DNA from: Desmodesmus armatus
Lineage: Eukaryota > Chlorophyta > Chlorophyceae > Sphaeropleales > Scenedesmaceae
NCBI GenBank assembly: GCA_007449985.2
Contig: VIIQ02000077.1
Location: 124,001 to 188,000, forward strand
Direction of reading: 5' to 3'
DNA: 64,000 nucleotides
The position numbers and the translations under genes were made by a program. Below, piece by piece: positions 24,168-35,801 of this stretch. How positions within the stretch are numbered: the first letter of the stretch is position 1; each line of letters starts with the position of its first letter. The notes beneath the pieces are model-generated. The model ran no database searches. It saw only the letters and a list, made by a program, of their open reading frames with translations, and was not told where the DNA came from.

Positions 24168-25322
24168 CGGCCTGGTATGTTGCCCTGCTTTCTTTGCTGC
24201 CTGTCAGTGCGTTACTGGCTTGCTGGTTGGCTTGCTGGCTTCAAGCAGCGTAGGAGCGTTGTTGCGCGCTGCAGTGTGAGCTTGCTGAGCAAGCGTGGCT
24301 GTGTACTGCAGCCAGTTGAATGTCTGTTGTGGTGGCAAATGGTGTACCTTGGCGGGACTCACTCCTGTGCTTTGCTTTGCACACTGTAGGGCCCCAGATT
24401 GTACATGTTGCTGGCCATATATGTTGCAACAACTTTCCACAGGAAGTCACCATCTGAATGAGGCAACAGCTGAATGCACCCTACTCAGCAGGGAACTGCT
24501 GAGTCTCGCCAGGGTTGCAGGGCATTTGGGAGTGTCTACCACAGTGCCTTACAGGGATGGACCCTCCCTACCCCCCCCCCCCCCACACACACACACACAC
24601 AGATACCATCAAGGGCGTCATTGAGTCAATGGCATCGACTTGCTTGGCGTGCGCTTACGGTTATTCAAAACCTGGGCTGTCGTTGAATCAAGAGCTTTGT
24701 GTCATCTTGTGACCTTTCGTGCGGAAGCTCAAGGATAACCCACCTTAGTCCATGTGCAAGCGCAGATAATCACACATAGTGACATCTCCCAGGCAGGTTA
24801 TCAGATAGGCCGCCCTGTTACATGGCATGTTGAGATCGCAACCTTGTGCTCCACTTTCGTTCAAATAGCTTTGCAGCCAAGTTTCTTGCACTACCACTTG
24901 TGATTGTATTGTGCATGTCCTGTCAAGGTGCTGCCAGGGTGGCACATGGCAGAAGCAAGGGACCGTCAACAGCAGCTGAAAGCATTGAGATCAATGATAT
25001 CCATAGCAAACATGGAAATATGTGCGATACACCGTGATTGTTGCCCTATCCACTGTCCCAGCCTGGTAGGCACTCCCATCAGTGGACCCAACACAGCAGT
25101 ACTGGTTACCGATACGAATGCGCGGCCAGAAAATGATTCAAATTTGTTTGCGGGCGCCCAATGAGCAGGTATGTCATAAGATTCACATCTTTGTTCCATC
25201 ACTTTTTGACCAGTTCGGTTGGTCCCGCTCCCGCCCACAAGCCATTGGCTCTTGCAAGTCCTCGCGACCATCCACCACCCCTTATCGTGTGTCCTTGAAC
25301 ATCTTTCATCGTAAAACTCACA
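24168..25322. other. Intergenic AQR 3' / amylase 5'
   Basis: No gene is recognisable. It holds a C11 tract with a following (CA)n run at about 24570-24601, the AQR 3' region and the amylase promoter. No TGTAA signal is obvious close to the AQR stop. Confidence 0.6.
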
Positions 25323-28300
25323 ATGGGCCCGCTGCAGCTCACGTCGGTTTTGCTGCTGTCGTTCCTACTGTTTCAGCAAGCTGCTGCTGCTGGTGTGGAT
25401 GCCTGGAGGTCGCAAGTCATGTACGTATGAAATCACACACACTCACTGCACACCAATTTGATGCCGTTGAAATGGAGGCAGCTGGAACTGAGTGCTTGCT
25501 TGGTGTTGCAGATACTTTCTGTTGACAGACAGGTTTGCCCCCTCGCCTGGAGTGACACCGACCACGTGTGGCCTACACGACTGGAACAATGGTAAGACAA
25601 TCAAGACGTGCTGCTGCATCCCCTCACCTTCTGCTTCACACATCTGTTGCCACACACCCCGTTGCATTGGAAACCTCGGACAAACATTATGCTGGTACTG
25701 CTGCTGCTTCTGCTGCCTATTCACCGCAGGCACGTGGGCTGGAATCACTCACAATCTTGACTTGTTGCAAGACATGGGCATGACAGCGGTGCGTGGGGCG
25801 AATGCACCCAAGGGGGTCACCCCAGCAGCAGCAGAAGAGCGAGGCATGCATGCAATGCTTGAAGGGGCAGCAAAGCAAACCAACAGCACAAGGGACACAG
25901 CGGGCCTTTCCAACACAAATGGGTGTGCCTTCAAGCCGATACCTTTCTTCACAGCATGGAGCAGCTTTCTGCAACTTGCAGACGTGTCGGTGCACAACTG
26001 TCGTACAGCATCCAGCCGGTTGAGTCACCAACCCTACTTGCATCCCTTCACCAATTTGCCTGAGGACCTTGCTGGCTGCTGTGCTGCTGTCGCAGGTGTG
26101 GATCACACCCATTCCTTATCAGTACCAGGGCAAGACTTTTGATGAATCTGCGTACCATGGTGCGCACCGCACCGCAGCTGGCACTCACACAGCCCTGCAC
26201 TTGCAAGTCTTCCCTGATCCCTCGTGATCTCTATCCCCCATTCCTTCCTTTTTAAACAGCAGTGACACTGAGGCAGTTGGATGCACAATGCCGCAGTGTG
26301 CACACAATGTCATTGCTGGGCCCAAAGCGCTGTGGCAGCGCCGGTGCATCAGGTGGCGGGTTGACGCCAACATGCCAGCCGTGCCACCACCAGAGGGGCC
26401 TGCAGCACCGGCCTGGGCTGCATCTGATATCATATATCATAATTTATATATTTTTCTAATAACATATTATCTGATATTATCTGCATGAATAACAATGCTG
26501 CAGACCTCTGCAGATGCATGGCGACCTTACTGACAGCGCCTGCCTGTAGCCCTGGCTGATAGTGTGCGCTTGTTCTGCATGTGTACGACGTGCAGGTTAT
26601 TGGACTCAGGACTGGACGCGGCTTGAGCCCCACTATGGCACAGAGCAGGACCTGAAACACATGATTGCAGCAGCACATCGGCGAGGTGCGTACACAGCAC
26701 AGGAACAGCAGCTGCCGCAGCAGCAGCAGCAGCAGCATGCTGTAGCAAGCACAGCAGCCGTTATGGAAAACACAGCAGCTGCATCAGTACTCTTGAAATC
26801 ACTCAACCGAAAACGGGAAACGGAAAGGAGGGAGGTTGTCAGGGCCTGGCATCCCACCGCCTGCCGTCAATTAGTTGCTGAAACGCATGCGCATAGCACA
26901 ACATGAACACACCGCAAGCGGAAGGTGCCGGATGGACTCCCACACGTCAGACAGTGCATCCTGCATCCCAGCCTGTGCATGCTGCATCGGCTGTCCAAGC
27001 ATCCCTCCTGCCTCATGCCCCGCTGTCCGCTGCGCAGGCATGCTGACGATGCTCGACATCGTCGGTAACCATGCCAGCCCTACCAACGGCGACGTCTCTT
27101 TCATAAAGCCCTTCAACAAGCCCGAACACTACCACAGCTGCAGCGGCTGCTCAGAGCACTGCTCCATTCCGGATGCAGCGTATGCCAGCGCAGAGTCCTG
27201 GCCGCCGCAGCTGCCGGAAGCAGACCTTGTCAAGCAGTGCAGGCTGATTAACTTGGCAGACCTCAATCAGACGAATCCGTTTGTGAGGCAGGGACTGATC
27301 AGCTGGCTCAAGACCACGCTGCAGAAGTTCCCTTTTGATGCCATCAGGATGGACACTGTCAAGCATGTGCAGACGGTGAGCATGATGACTCATCGACGAT
27401 CACTAAGTTGGCGTGCAGAATACAAGCATGGGGTGTAGGGCTCCTGCCATCATGGCTGGCAGCGGGGTGTCCTAGCGACTACGGCACACCGGTGTCAGGG
27501 GGCCTGCGGTCGCAGGTTCGAAACCTGGAACTGCCAGAGGGGGTTGTGCTACATACAGCGTCACGGGGCAAGGCTGGATGGGGGTTATGCTGCCGGCGCC
27601 TGTTACAGTTACAGTATTTGGCTCAGCAAAAGCTGAGCAACCCACAAGGGAGCCAGAGGCTCATGTGTACAGCAAGACATCACACCAGCTGGAAGATGCA
27701 GCGTGGGGAAGTCACCTTGCGCATGCGTTTTCCTCGTTTTGCGACTCTGCACCACCCACCTTGTTACTTGACGTACGATGGCGCTGTTGTGTTGCTCTGT
27801 GTGTGCAGGACTTTTGGACAGACTTCACTAATTCTGTGGATGTGTTCAGCATGGGGGAGGTCCTGCACGGCAACACCAGGTACAGCAGCATGCTTTGAGA
27901 GGGTCAGCACATGCCATGTGACCCATGTACAGGGTTTGCCAGTGAAAATGTCCTGCAGCAGGGCTGAACCATGCATGCCAGGCAGCCTGAGGGCCCTCGC
28001 TACACATCACGTTGTCAACACAGTCAACAGAGCCAGCACAATCAGCAGGGACCTGGGGTGGATTGCACGCCTATCAGCAGAACACATATATCATGTGAGA
28101 TGCAGAGAGCCACCTATCCCTCACTACAGCACACCTGTTCTGATCTGTATGGCGCATGCGTCATACTCGCTTATCATAATTCGAGTGTCTTGTGTGCGTG
28201 CAGGGTGATGCCGCAGTACCTACAGAAGGGGCAGGACGGCAGGCGGCCAATGGACAGCCTGCTGAACTTCCCCATGTACTACAAGCTCACTGACGTGTTC

Positions 28301-30360
28301 GCATCACAACAGGACATGCGCATGTGAGTGCAGCGCCTCTGTTGGATCAGTGCATCGGTGCTTTTAAGCATTTGAGCATGATCATGTTGCCTTGTGGCTT
28401 GGGGGTCTGTCCTTGGCAACTGTAGTGCACTGTGGCTTGTTCGTGTACACACCCTCGCCCTCTGAGGAGATGTGCTGTCCTGCCAGCCTACCAATGTGTT
28501 TGTCAGCTGAGTTGTCAGCACAGAGATGGTGCCGTGCGCTGAATTTCAGACAGTGTCTGACGTCATCCTGCATCATTTGAGTCATGTGACTGCCATGACC
28601 CTGATGCCCCTACAGGCTGTCGTCAGAGCGCAAGCTGCAGTTTGAATTGTTGGGGGCTGACATGGTGCCACTGCTGGGGAACTTCCTTGACAAGTAAGTA
28701 CTCTCTGACAAACAGGAAATGCGGGCATGGGTCAGTGAATGTGAACTAGTAATCAAGTCGGCGTTCACTTGCAGCGCCGGCAAAGCCATCAAGACACCGC
28801 TCTCCTCCACGTCCACCCCACCCCATCACCAGGGCAGATGTTCAATTGCCACTTCCAACCCAGCAATACCTTTTCACTGCCAACTAGCAATACCTGTGTT
28901 GACCAACACAACAGGTGGTCCAAGTACCCAGTTAGCAGGTGTCATCGAAACCCACGTGTCCAGCAACTCTGGACCCTCAACATCTGCCTGTACATGTCCC
29001 CGCCAACGCACCCTCCCTCTCTGCTCCCGCAGTCACGACTTCCCTCGCTTCTTGGAGCTTCAGCCAGATCAGGCGCTGTTCAAAAACGGCCTAGCATGGG
29101 TCCTGCTGGCAGAGGGCATCCCTGTCATCTACTACGGCTCTGCTGCAGGCATGCGGGGCGGCACGGAAGGCAACCGCCACCGTGACTGCCTGTGGACACG
29201 GCCGTATGATGTGCACTCGGACCTGTACCGCACCATCGGCACGCTCAGCAAGTGAGTTACGCACAGCACACTGTGGCAATAATCTAGAAAAGGAAGGGAA
29301 AGTAGGGAGATTGGGTGCGGGGTTTGGACATCGCATGGGATCCACAAGTGCTGGTTTGGCACACCTCTGTCAGCCCATATGCGGAGTTTTTTTTACGGCA
29401 AGCAGCTGGCCGCAGTTGCAGGCTGGTTGCATCAAGAGGGTCAGCAGAAGGAGCAAAGACTGGTTCAAGTACTGTTTTGCACCCCTTGACGTCAAGTGAC
29501 CTTGCCCCAACCCTAACAAGCACTGGTGACACTGCTGTGTCTGTCCTGCATCTGCAGGCTGCGAACAAGCCGTAAGCTGTGGAACGTCACAGAGAGGCAT
29601 GAGTCAGTGACCGAGGACTGCTACTCCTACACACTTGGCACCGACATGCTGGTCGTGCTGACAAACCGCGGCAGCAACTTGGGCAACGCCACCAAGACAT
29701 GCAGCATTGCCCTACCAGCCAGCAGTGTACTGCTGCAGAGAGGAGTTGCTGGCCTGCATGATGTGCTGGACTTTGCACAGGTACGCTATCGTCACAACAA
29801 AACCATGGAACTTAGGCTGCTGTTACCCTGATCCATGTAGCAACATTGGCCCATTTTGTTGCTTGGGGTGAGGTCTGAAGCTATGAAACAACGCTCAGCA
29901 CATGCCCTGCTGAAGCGAACCCGATGTCACCATCAGCACACTTGTAAGAACACCCTTTGACAACACCATGTGCTCTGTCTGACCTGATGTGTCGCCCACC
30001 TGCCCTGCTGTGCCCCGCTTTCTCCACTCCACGTCCAACCTCCAGACTGCTGATGCAGCCCCTCAAGGAGTGACATGGGACGCAGCCAGCAGCACCCTGA
30101 CAGTCACAACCCCTGGCGGCAACCCCAGGGTGTTCACCAGCACCCGCTTTGTGCCTAGCTTCAGTAACCACAGCACCCCCACGCAGATCAAGGAGACAGC
30201 AAAGCCGGTTTACGAGCAGGACAACGTGCGTATCAACTGGGGCAGGGCGCCTGAGCTGTTTGAAGCTGGGAAGAGCTCTGGGGCAGGGGCTGCTGCTAGG
30301 CCGTGGCTAATGGGTGCAGCTGCAGCAGCGGTGGCGGCGCTGCTCGCCTCATTGTGGTGA
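25323..30360 (+). CDS. Secreted GH13 alpha-amylase (fungal-type), probable GPI-anchor tail
   Basis: Twelve exons (25323-25420, 25512-25591, 25730-25788, 26096-26159, 26596-26685, 27038-27375, 27809-27879, 28204-28323, 28616-28693, 29033-29251, 29558-29780, 30046-30360) give 584 residues in phase. It starts with a hydrophobic signal peptide (TSVLLLSFLLFQQAAAAG). All GH13 core motifs are present: region I DIVGNH (137-142), region II FDAIRMDTVKH with nucleophile Asp about 236, region III MGEVLHG with acid/base Glu about 260, and region IV LDNHD with Asp about 335. YFLLTDRFA and YWTQDW resemble the TAKA-amylase subfamily. It should hydrolyse alpha-1,4-glucan outside the cytosol or in the secretory system. 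The last residues (small residues, then a 15-20 residue hydrophobic tail ending ALLASLW) look like a GPI-attachment signal. Intron 6 contains a tRNA-like sequence. Confidence 0.94.
26425..26490. other. AT-rich patch in amylase intron 4
   Basis: A short strongly A/T-biased stretch built on ATATCATA/TTATATAT words, in sharp contrast to the surrounding GC-rich DNA. No known function. Confidence 0.5.
27457..27536 (+). other. tRNA-like sequence (SINE head or tRNA pseudogene) in amylase intron 6
   Basis: TGGCAG (27457-27462) can pair with CTGCCA (27531-27536) like an acceptor stem, GGTGT/ACACC forms a D-like stem, and TAGCGACTACGG resembles an A box. GGTTCGAAACC is a perfect B box inside a short T-like stem, with CCTGCG/CGCAGG upstream. 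There is no room for a normal 17-nt anticodon arm, so a functional tRNA is unlikely. Confidence 0.4.
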
Positions 30361-30653
30361 TGGGGGGATACAGGGACAGGGTTTGATGCAGGGTTGTGCA
30401 GGGTTCAAAGCTGATGTTGTCCAATCGACAACATGTCTACCTGTGGCTGCAGTGTCCGGAAGGGCTGGGCGAGCAGGGACGTCCAGTCTTGCACCAAGAG
30501 AGCTCTGTCTTGGCTGTTGTGCTGAGAGGTCGGGTTTATTGTTGCAGTTGCTGCTTCGAGCAGCCACACCCGGCAAGCAGCTGCTGCCCTGTGGCAGTTG
30601 GCTCACCTGAATATTGTTTGCGTTGTGGAATAGTTGCAACGGCAGGCTCTGTT

Positions 30654-30658
30654 TGTAA
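30654..30658 (+). terminator. Polyadenylation signal TGTAA of the amylase gene
   Basis: First clear TGTAA downstream of the amylase stop (about 295 nt). Confidence 0.35.
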
Positions 30659-31929
30659 GCCTGGGCTAGCTCAGGCAGGTGTGTCAACGGTTGACAAGCC
30701 TGTGCCAGCGCAGACGCTGCAGATGGTGTCAGCCACCACACACACTTGTCACCACATCACCCTTTGTGATGTTCATTTCTGCATAGAGGGCGCGTTGGTG
30801 TGCGACATCCTCGTGTCCATGGCATGCCCTGCCTTGGTCTTCCATGCAAATGGAATGCACTGCATGGTCTCAAGATTGGGTATGGCTTGGCGCACACACC
30901 GAGATGTCACCGTTGTCAGTGAGTTGTGTTGTTGTGAGCAAGTTGCTGCAGCGATGGCACCCGGTGCTGAGCGCCCACTGTGCTGAGCCCAGGCGCTGTG
31001 ACATTGTGCCTGCAAACCTATCCAAGGTCAGGCTCTCACGCAGGGTGCAGGGTGTTAGGCCAATTACATTTTGTTGATGCTGTGCTTTGCTGTGCTGTGC
31101 TGTGGGGACAAGGTGCTGTGCTGCGCTGTGCTGTGCTGTGCTGTTGCCTGACTCAGCTAGAGTCTAGCGTAGGCATGTGATGGATAGGCACGCTGTTGGC
31201 TGCAGCTTGCAGCTGCAAGCAGATCCTCCCAGGCAGGACTTCAAGTTGGTTGGTTAGGCCGTCGAGCAGCGCTTATCTTTGCACGATCGTGGTACTGTCT
31301 GATACCGCAACTGCGTAGAGACGGTGAAGCGGCTTGTATGGGGAGGGTGGGGCGGCACAAACAAATGGAGCCAAGCATGTGCTGTAACTTCGCATGTGTG
31401 TGTGTGTCTCCTGTTTTTGCTTTTTTGATTATTAGTGTTTGTGATTGTTAGTGCTTGTTATTATTCCTTGGCGTGTGCACGCAGCCAATCAGTGACTGTG
31501 TGACCTGAGAGCAGATAAGTGTGAGAACCTCACACTCTCCCACTGGGTGTATCACTGTAGACAGGCTTCATAGCTACAGGTGTGACGTTGATTTGATGTG
31601 CAGGGATGGCATCTGTGCGGGTAGGGTAGCTATGTCACTGACATGTTCATGTTCGGAATTTGAGCTTGCCCAAATAGCGTTCCAGAACATAGGTCACAAG
31701 CACCCCACAGCAGCACAAGAAGGTGCAAGCGCACTTCACATGTTGCACACCATCAGCCTGCCCATATTCTCAAGATCCAGATCTTGAATCAGATCTGCAT
31801 GCAGATAGCGGTGCGCAGCTGCAGGTAGCGGTGCTGCCAGCAGGTAGCGCTGCCTGGCATGTATCCAGCTACACACAGTTGTAGCCAGCTCCATGCAGCT
31901 GGCCACACATGCCCCCACGCAGCAGCCCC

Positions 31930-32060
31930 GCATCCTGTAGCTTGTAGCCAGTTCCTTGGGCAGCCACGCCTCGTGGCCGTAGCTTGTAGCCATACGAAAC
32001 CTACTGGTGCAGGCGCATCGGCAAGCTACAGCCAGCTACATGCCCGCCCCAATGGGTGGG
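31930..32060. repeat. GTAGC-rich dispersed repeat, copy A
   Basis: Shares CTGTAGCTTGTAGCCAGTTC and AACCTACTGGTGCAGGCG, then GCAAGCTAC, in the same order with 47180-47312. It is rich in GTAGC/GCTAC words that can fold back, like a MITE. Confidence 0.6.
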
Positions 32061-32557
32061 ACATGTAGCTGGCCCAGTGGTCAGCCACTTCTTCCTGACA
32101 CCGCAAAACATTGGGGAAACGGGAAACCAAGAAATATTCTCAGTTGACAAACAAAGACAGCATCTGAGCGCTGGTACAGTAATGTCATCCACTTTTGACA
32201 TGCCAGCGACAGACTAGCTGTACAGTAGCCTGTCCTTCCTTCAGGCACCAGCCACAGACTGTCCGCACAGGATTCCTGTTGAACATGCTGTGCAGCCTCT
32301 GTGAAACACAAGGGCTCAAGCATAACTACTCAATACCATGGCACTATCAGCTCCTGCCTGCGCACCACAAAGCAAGACCACCTCGTTTGAATTCTGATCC
32401 AAGTCAAAGACCAGAAACCTTTCGACGACCACGTCTTATGCTGTAGTCCATCCTCTGTGCTACGTTGTTTTCAGATGCACATTTTGAAGCATGAAGGAAG
32501 CCGCAGGAGCGCAGCTTCAGTAGCAGCAGCAGTCCAGCAGCAGCAGCCGCGGCCACA

Positions 32558-35500
32558 ATGCGTGCTGCCCACCAAGCGGCTGTGCTTGATGGGCCTTCCA
32601 CAAGTGGTCGATGCATCTGTACACCTACTGTAGTCTATACCCGCCGGGGCAGGCGCCTGTGCATCGTTCCCCAGGCCACATCGTCGCACATGCCCATCGG
32701 TCTGTACAACACCCAGCCCATTCCAGGCTTCCAGCCACCGCCGGTACAAGGAGTGGTGAAAGGCGCCCGCACCACGGCAACGCCGAGACTTACGCCTGAG
32801 CGGGTGGGTGCTTGCTTTGCTGTTGTGTGAAGGCCAGATCAGTGTGCTCGGCTGCTGCTGATTTATGCCCTGCAGTCAGCAGTGCTGCCAGTGAGCTTCG
32901 GTCCTCCTCGTATGTTCATCATGCTCCTAGGACCCACCACTGAAGGGCGGTGCCTGACCCTCTGGCTGCTGCCGGACAGTGCCTGACCCCCTGGCTGCTG
33001 CCGCTGCTGCTGCCCGCAGGTGCTGCAGCTGCTGTCAGAAAACGCACCGAAGGTTGCCAAAGACAACTTTGGCGCCTTCTACAGCAGCGACCTAGGCGGC
33101 ATCGTGACAGATCCTGGCTTCATGGTGGTCAGCATAGATGACCACATGGTTCACAAGGGTGATGCTGTCTGCGAATCTGTGGTGCTGTCAGAGGGCTACC
33201 TGTACCAATTGGATGAGCGGCTGAATCGGTTTCTTGACAGTGCTGACCTTGCTGGCATCCCTCTGCCGTTCTCAGAAGAGCGGTTGCGGCGAGTGTTGCT
33301 GGACACTGCAGCAGCCAGCTTGAAAATGACTGGTAAGTGAGCCTTGCAGCACAGTCCTGGTGTCATGTGGGTTGAATTAAAAATGCTGTTTCCACCAAAC
33401 ATGCTGCTTACACGAGCGTCAAGTTGTGTGCTTTGATTGGCTTTGGTCACCCTGCATGGCAGCTGTACTTGCATGGCAGCTGTACCAAGGGCTGCCTGCA
33501 GCCGATTGACCAGGCTGGTGCTGGTTGGCAAGGTGCGTGTTCATCTTGAGTGGTGAAAGAGATGTGTTGATCGTGCTTTGCTGCTTCTGTCTGCAGGTGT
33601 ATTGACATTCTGGCTGTCCCGTGGCCGAGGCACCTTGGGTGTGGGTGCAACACTGGGCAGCACTTTGTACGCCCTCCTCAGCACTGGTGAGCCACCGTAC
33701 CTAATCATGTGCTGCCCAGCTACTGCTGTTCCTTGTTGTCCTGCACCCTGCACACGCAGCAGCACAGAACACAACGTATCTTCCCGCTGTTTTTGTGGAG
33801 CCCTGGGTCTACCAGCGCAGCCATGCTGGCTGTTGCAAAATCCAACCAAGCTTTACAGCAGCTTTCATACAGTGACAAAACAACGAGCCTCTCAAACCCT
33901 GCTGTGCTGTAAACCCTGGCAGGCTGTCAATATGCCACAAATAGTTTCAGCTGCTGTCAAGGTGCCCCAAGGTCAGCTCCATCCTGAACCATCACGCACT
34001 GACTGTCTGCTCGACTTCTGCCTGCTTGTCCCCTGTTCCTCACAGAGACGTGCTATGAGGAGGTTGACCGCAGCACTGGCATACGTGCTGTCAAGACACC
34101 CCTGGACCCCCGCTCCGCTTACTTCACCACCATGCGCAACGTCAGCCAGATAGAGAACGCTGTGGCACATTATGAGGCCATGGCGCGCGGGGCTGACCTG
34201 GTGAGCAAACACACCTAGTGTAGTGGTGAAACATACAGGCACGGTGAACAGAAAGGCATGTAGTGATGTCGCACGGTTGTTTGTGTTCCTGGTGCCAGTC
34301 TGCCTTTTGTGCACTGTATGCCCTGTCTGGCTGTGTATGGGGACACTGTCGCTGCAGCAGCTGCCTGCACTGTGCTGTGTCCTGCGTTGCACCTCTGCCA
34401 AAACGACACAGCAGTCTTGTGGCCAGCGATGCATTCACATTGCTCACTGAGCTTGAATAGAGCCGTTGCAACTCTGCTGACTGTTTGCCTCATGTGTGGT
34501 GGTGCGTTATGCCCTGCAGGCTGTGTTTGTAGACCCTGATGGGACTGTACTGTATGGCAGCTGCTGCAGCATCGGCATCTTGACGGCGGACAACACGTTG
34601 GTGCTGCCGCCTGATGGAGACGGCCTGGCCAACTTTGCTGTGCAGGAGTTGGCTGACCATGCGCTGGAGGTGAGAGAAAGCAAGGGGTATTATCATGGGT
34701 CGACACATGAGTTGCGCAACCAGCCACTTGCAACTCAGCAGGACAGTCGGGATGTGTGTGTTTGTGTCAATGAATGCCGACTATCTACATGCATGAGAAA
34801 TGAACAAGAGTGCATCTGAAGCACTTGTGCCAGTCACAGTGTGCAGGCCTTTTGGCAACCTGAGTACTTTGTAATGTGTCTGGGTTGTGTTGCTAGCAGT
34901 TTCCAGGCGTGTAGCTGCGTTGGAGGCATTGCATGTGTGTTTTGAGTGAGTGGTGCTGTGCTTGGCAAGGCGGGTGGGATGAGTAACAACGCTTATCACC
35001 ATCTTTCACATGATCTTCTGTGATTATATCGCTACAATCCAACTCTGACTCGCCTATCAAGCAAGTGCACTGTCAGTGGTGTGCAGTGATGTTTTTTGGT
35101 GCTGTGAGATGCCTGCTTGGGTTGCTGTGTGTGTCTGTGTGTAAAGTTGCAAGTGTTGTGTGTGTCACCAGGCTTTCCTGGGCCTTCTGTCAAGCGGCAG
35201 TGGTGTGATGAGTCACAACGCTTATCACCATCTTTCACATGATCTCTGTGATTATACTGCTACAATCCAACTCTGATCCATGCCGCTTGGGATAGCCAGC
35301 TGTGTTGTGTGCACTCTTCATGGTGCAAGGTGCATGTGTGTGTGCTGCGGTGCCGAGTGTGCGTTGCGCAAGGGTGTTGCGTCCTTCTTGTGTTGGCATA
35401 CGCAGTAGTGGCAGGGTAGCCGCGCTGCCTGCTCTGTACGCATGCAACTGTGATCATGTGCTGACAGCTGTCCTTGCCCTCCTTTCCCATGTGTCTGCCT

Positions 35501-35801
35501 GCAGCATGCCCAAAATGAGCCATACCTGACGGTGGAGCGCATTGAGCGGCGAACCTTCACAACGCAGGAGCTGCTCGCCGCGCAGGAGGCCTTTGCGATC
35601 AGCACGCACATGGGGGTGGTGGGCATCAGCCACTTTGATGAGCAGCAGATAGGCACGCATGATTATGAGGGAGAGGCTGGTTCAGTGTCGATGGCGCTGC
35701 ATGCCCTGCTTGAGTTTGAGCGGCAACCGAAGCAGGGCTCGCCGCTGTTTACGGAGGTGCCGTATGGCTACCTGACGGGCATGAAGGCACAGCTGGTGTA
35801 A
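32558..35801 (+). CDS. Class IV aminotransferase-like protein (DAAT/ADCL family), probable pseudoenzyme
   Basis: Six exons (32558-32803, 33020-33332, 33597-33686, 34046-34200, 34520-34669, 35505-35801) give 416 residues. Residues 1 to about 60 are rich in Ser/Thr/Arg and probably target an organelle. From residue about 100 it follows plant D-amino-acid aminotransferase: FYSSDLGGIVTDP, IDDHMVHKGDAV, GYLYQLDERLNRFLDSA, TFWLSRGRG. At the position of the PLP-binding lysine (family ILKSVNYLPNA) this protein has TMRNVSQIENA, so Lys is Arg247. The family EGPSMN motif reads YGSCCS, and the phosphate-binding SGCT reads DGLA. The fold seems kept but PLP chemistry should be lost; a regulatory or scaffolding role is only a guess. 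Intron 5 carries two box C/D snoRNA candidates. Confidence 0.88.
34961..35061 (+). ncRNA. Box C/D snoRNA candidate A, intron 5 of the aminotransferase-like gene
   Basis: C box GGGATGA (34977-34983, one mismatch to RUGAUGA), D box CTGA (35045-35048). The terminal stem is AGGCG/CGCCT with an outer CTTG/CAAG. TCACCATCTTTC, antisense to a conserved LSU rRNA segment, is shared with candidate B. Confidence 0.65.
35192..35288 (+). ncRNA. Box C/D snoRNA candidate B, intron 5 of the aminotransferase-like gene
   Basis: C box GTGATGA (35205-35211, perfect), D box CTGA (35273-35276), and a perfect 8-bp terminal stem AAGCGGCA/TGCCGCTT. The element TCACCATCTTTC (35225-35236) is a 12-nt antisense match to GAAAGATGGTGA of LSU rRNA. 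From memory this is near the site guided by yeast snR60/human U80. The body is nearly identical to candidate A, but the terminal stems differ in sequence and both still pair. Confidence 0.78.

Larger units (their letters stand above)
30361..32557. other. Intergenic, repeats only
   Basis: After the amylase 3' UTR (TGTAA at 30654-30658) there is no convincing gene. The stretch contains a TGTGCTGTGCTG microsatellite (31080-31145), GCAGGTAGCGGTGC direct repeats (31800-31850) and a GTAGC-rich dispersed repeat (about 31930-32060). Confidence 0.6.

Noticed and set aside
27457..27536. Functional tRNA gene
   Set aside because: The space between the D-like and variable-like arms is too short for an anticodon stem-loop.
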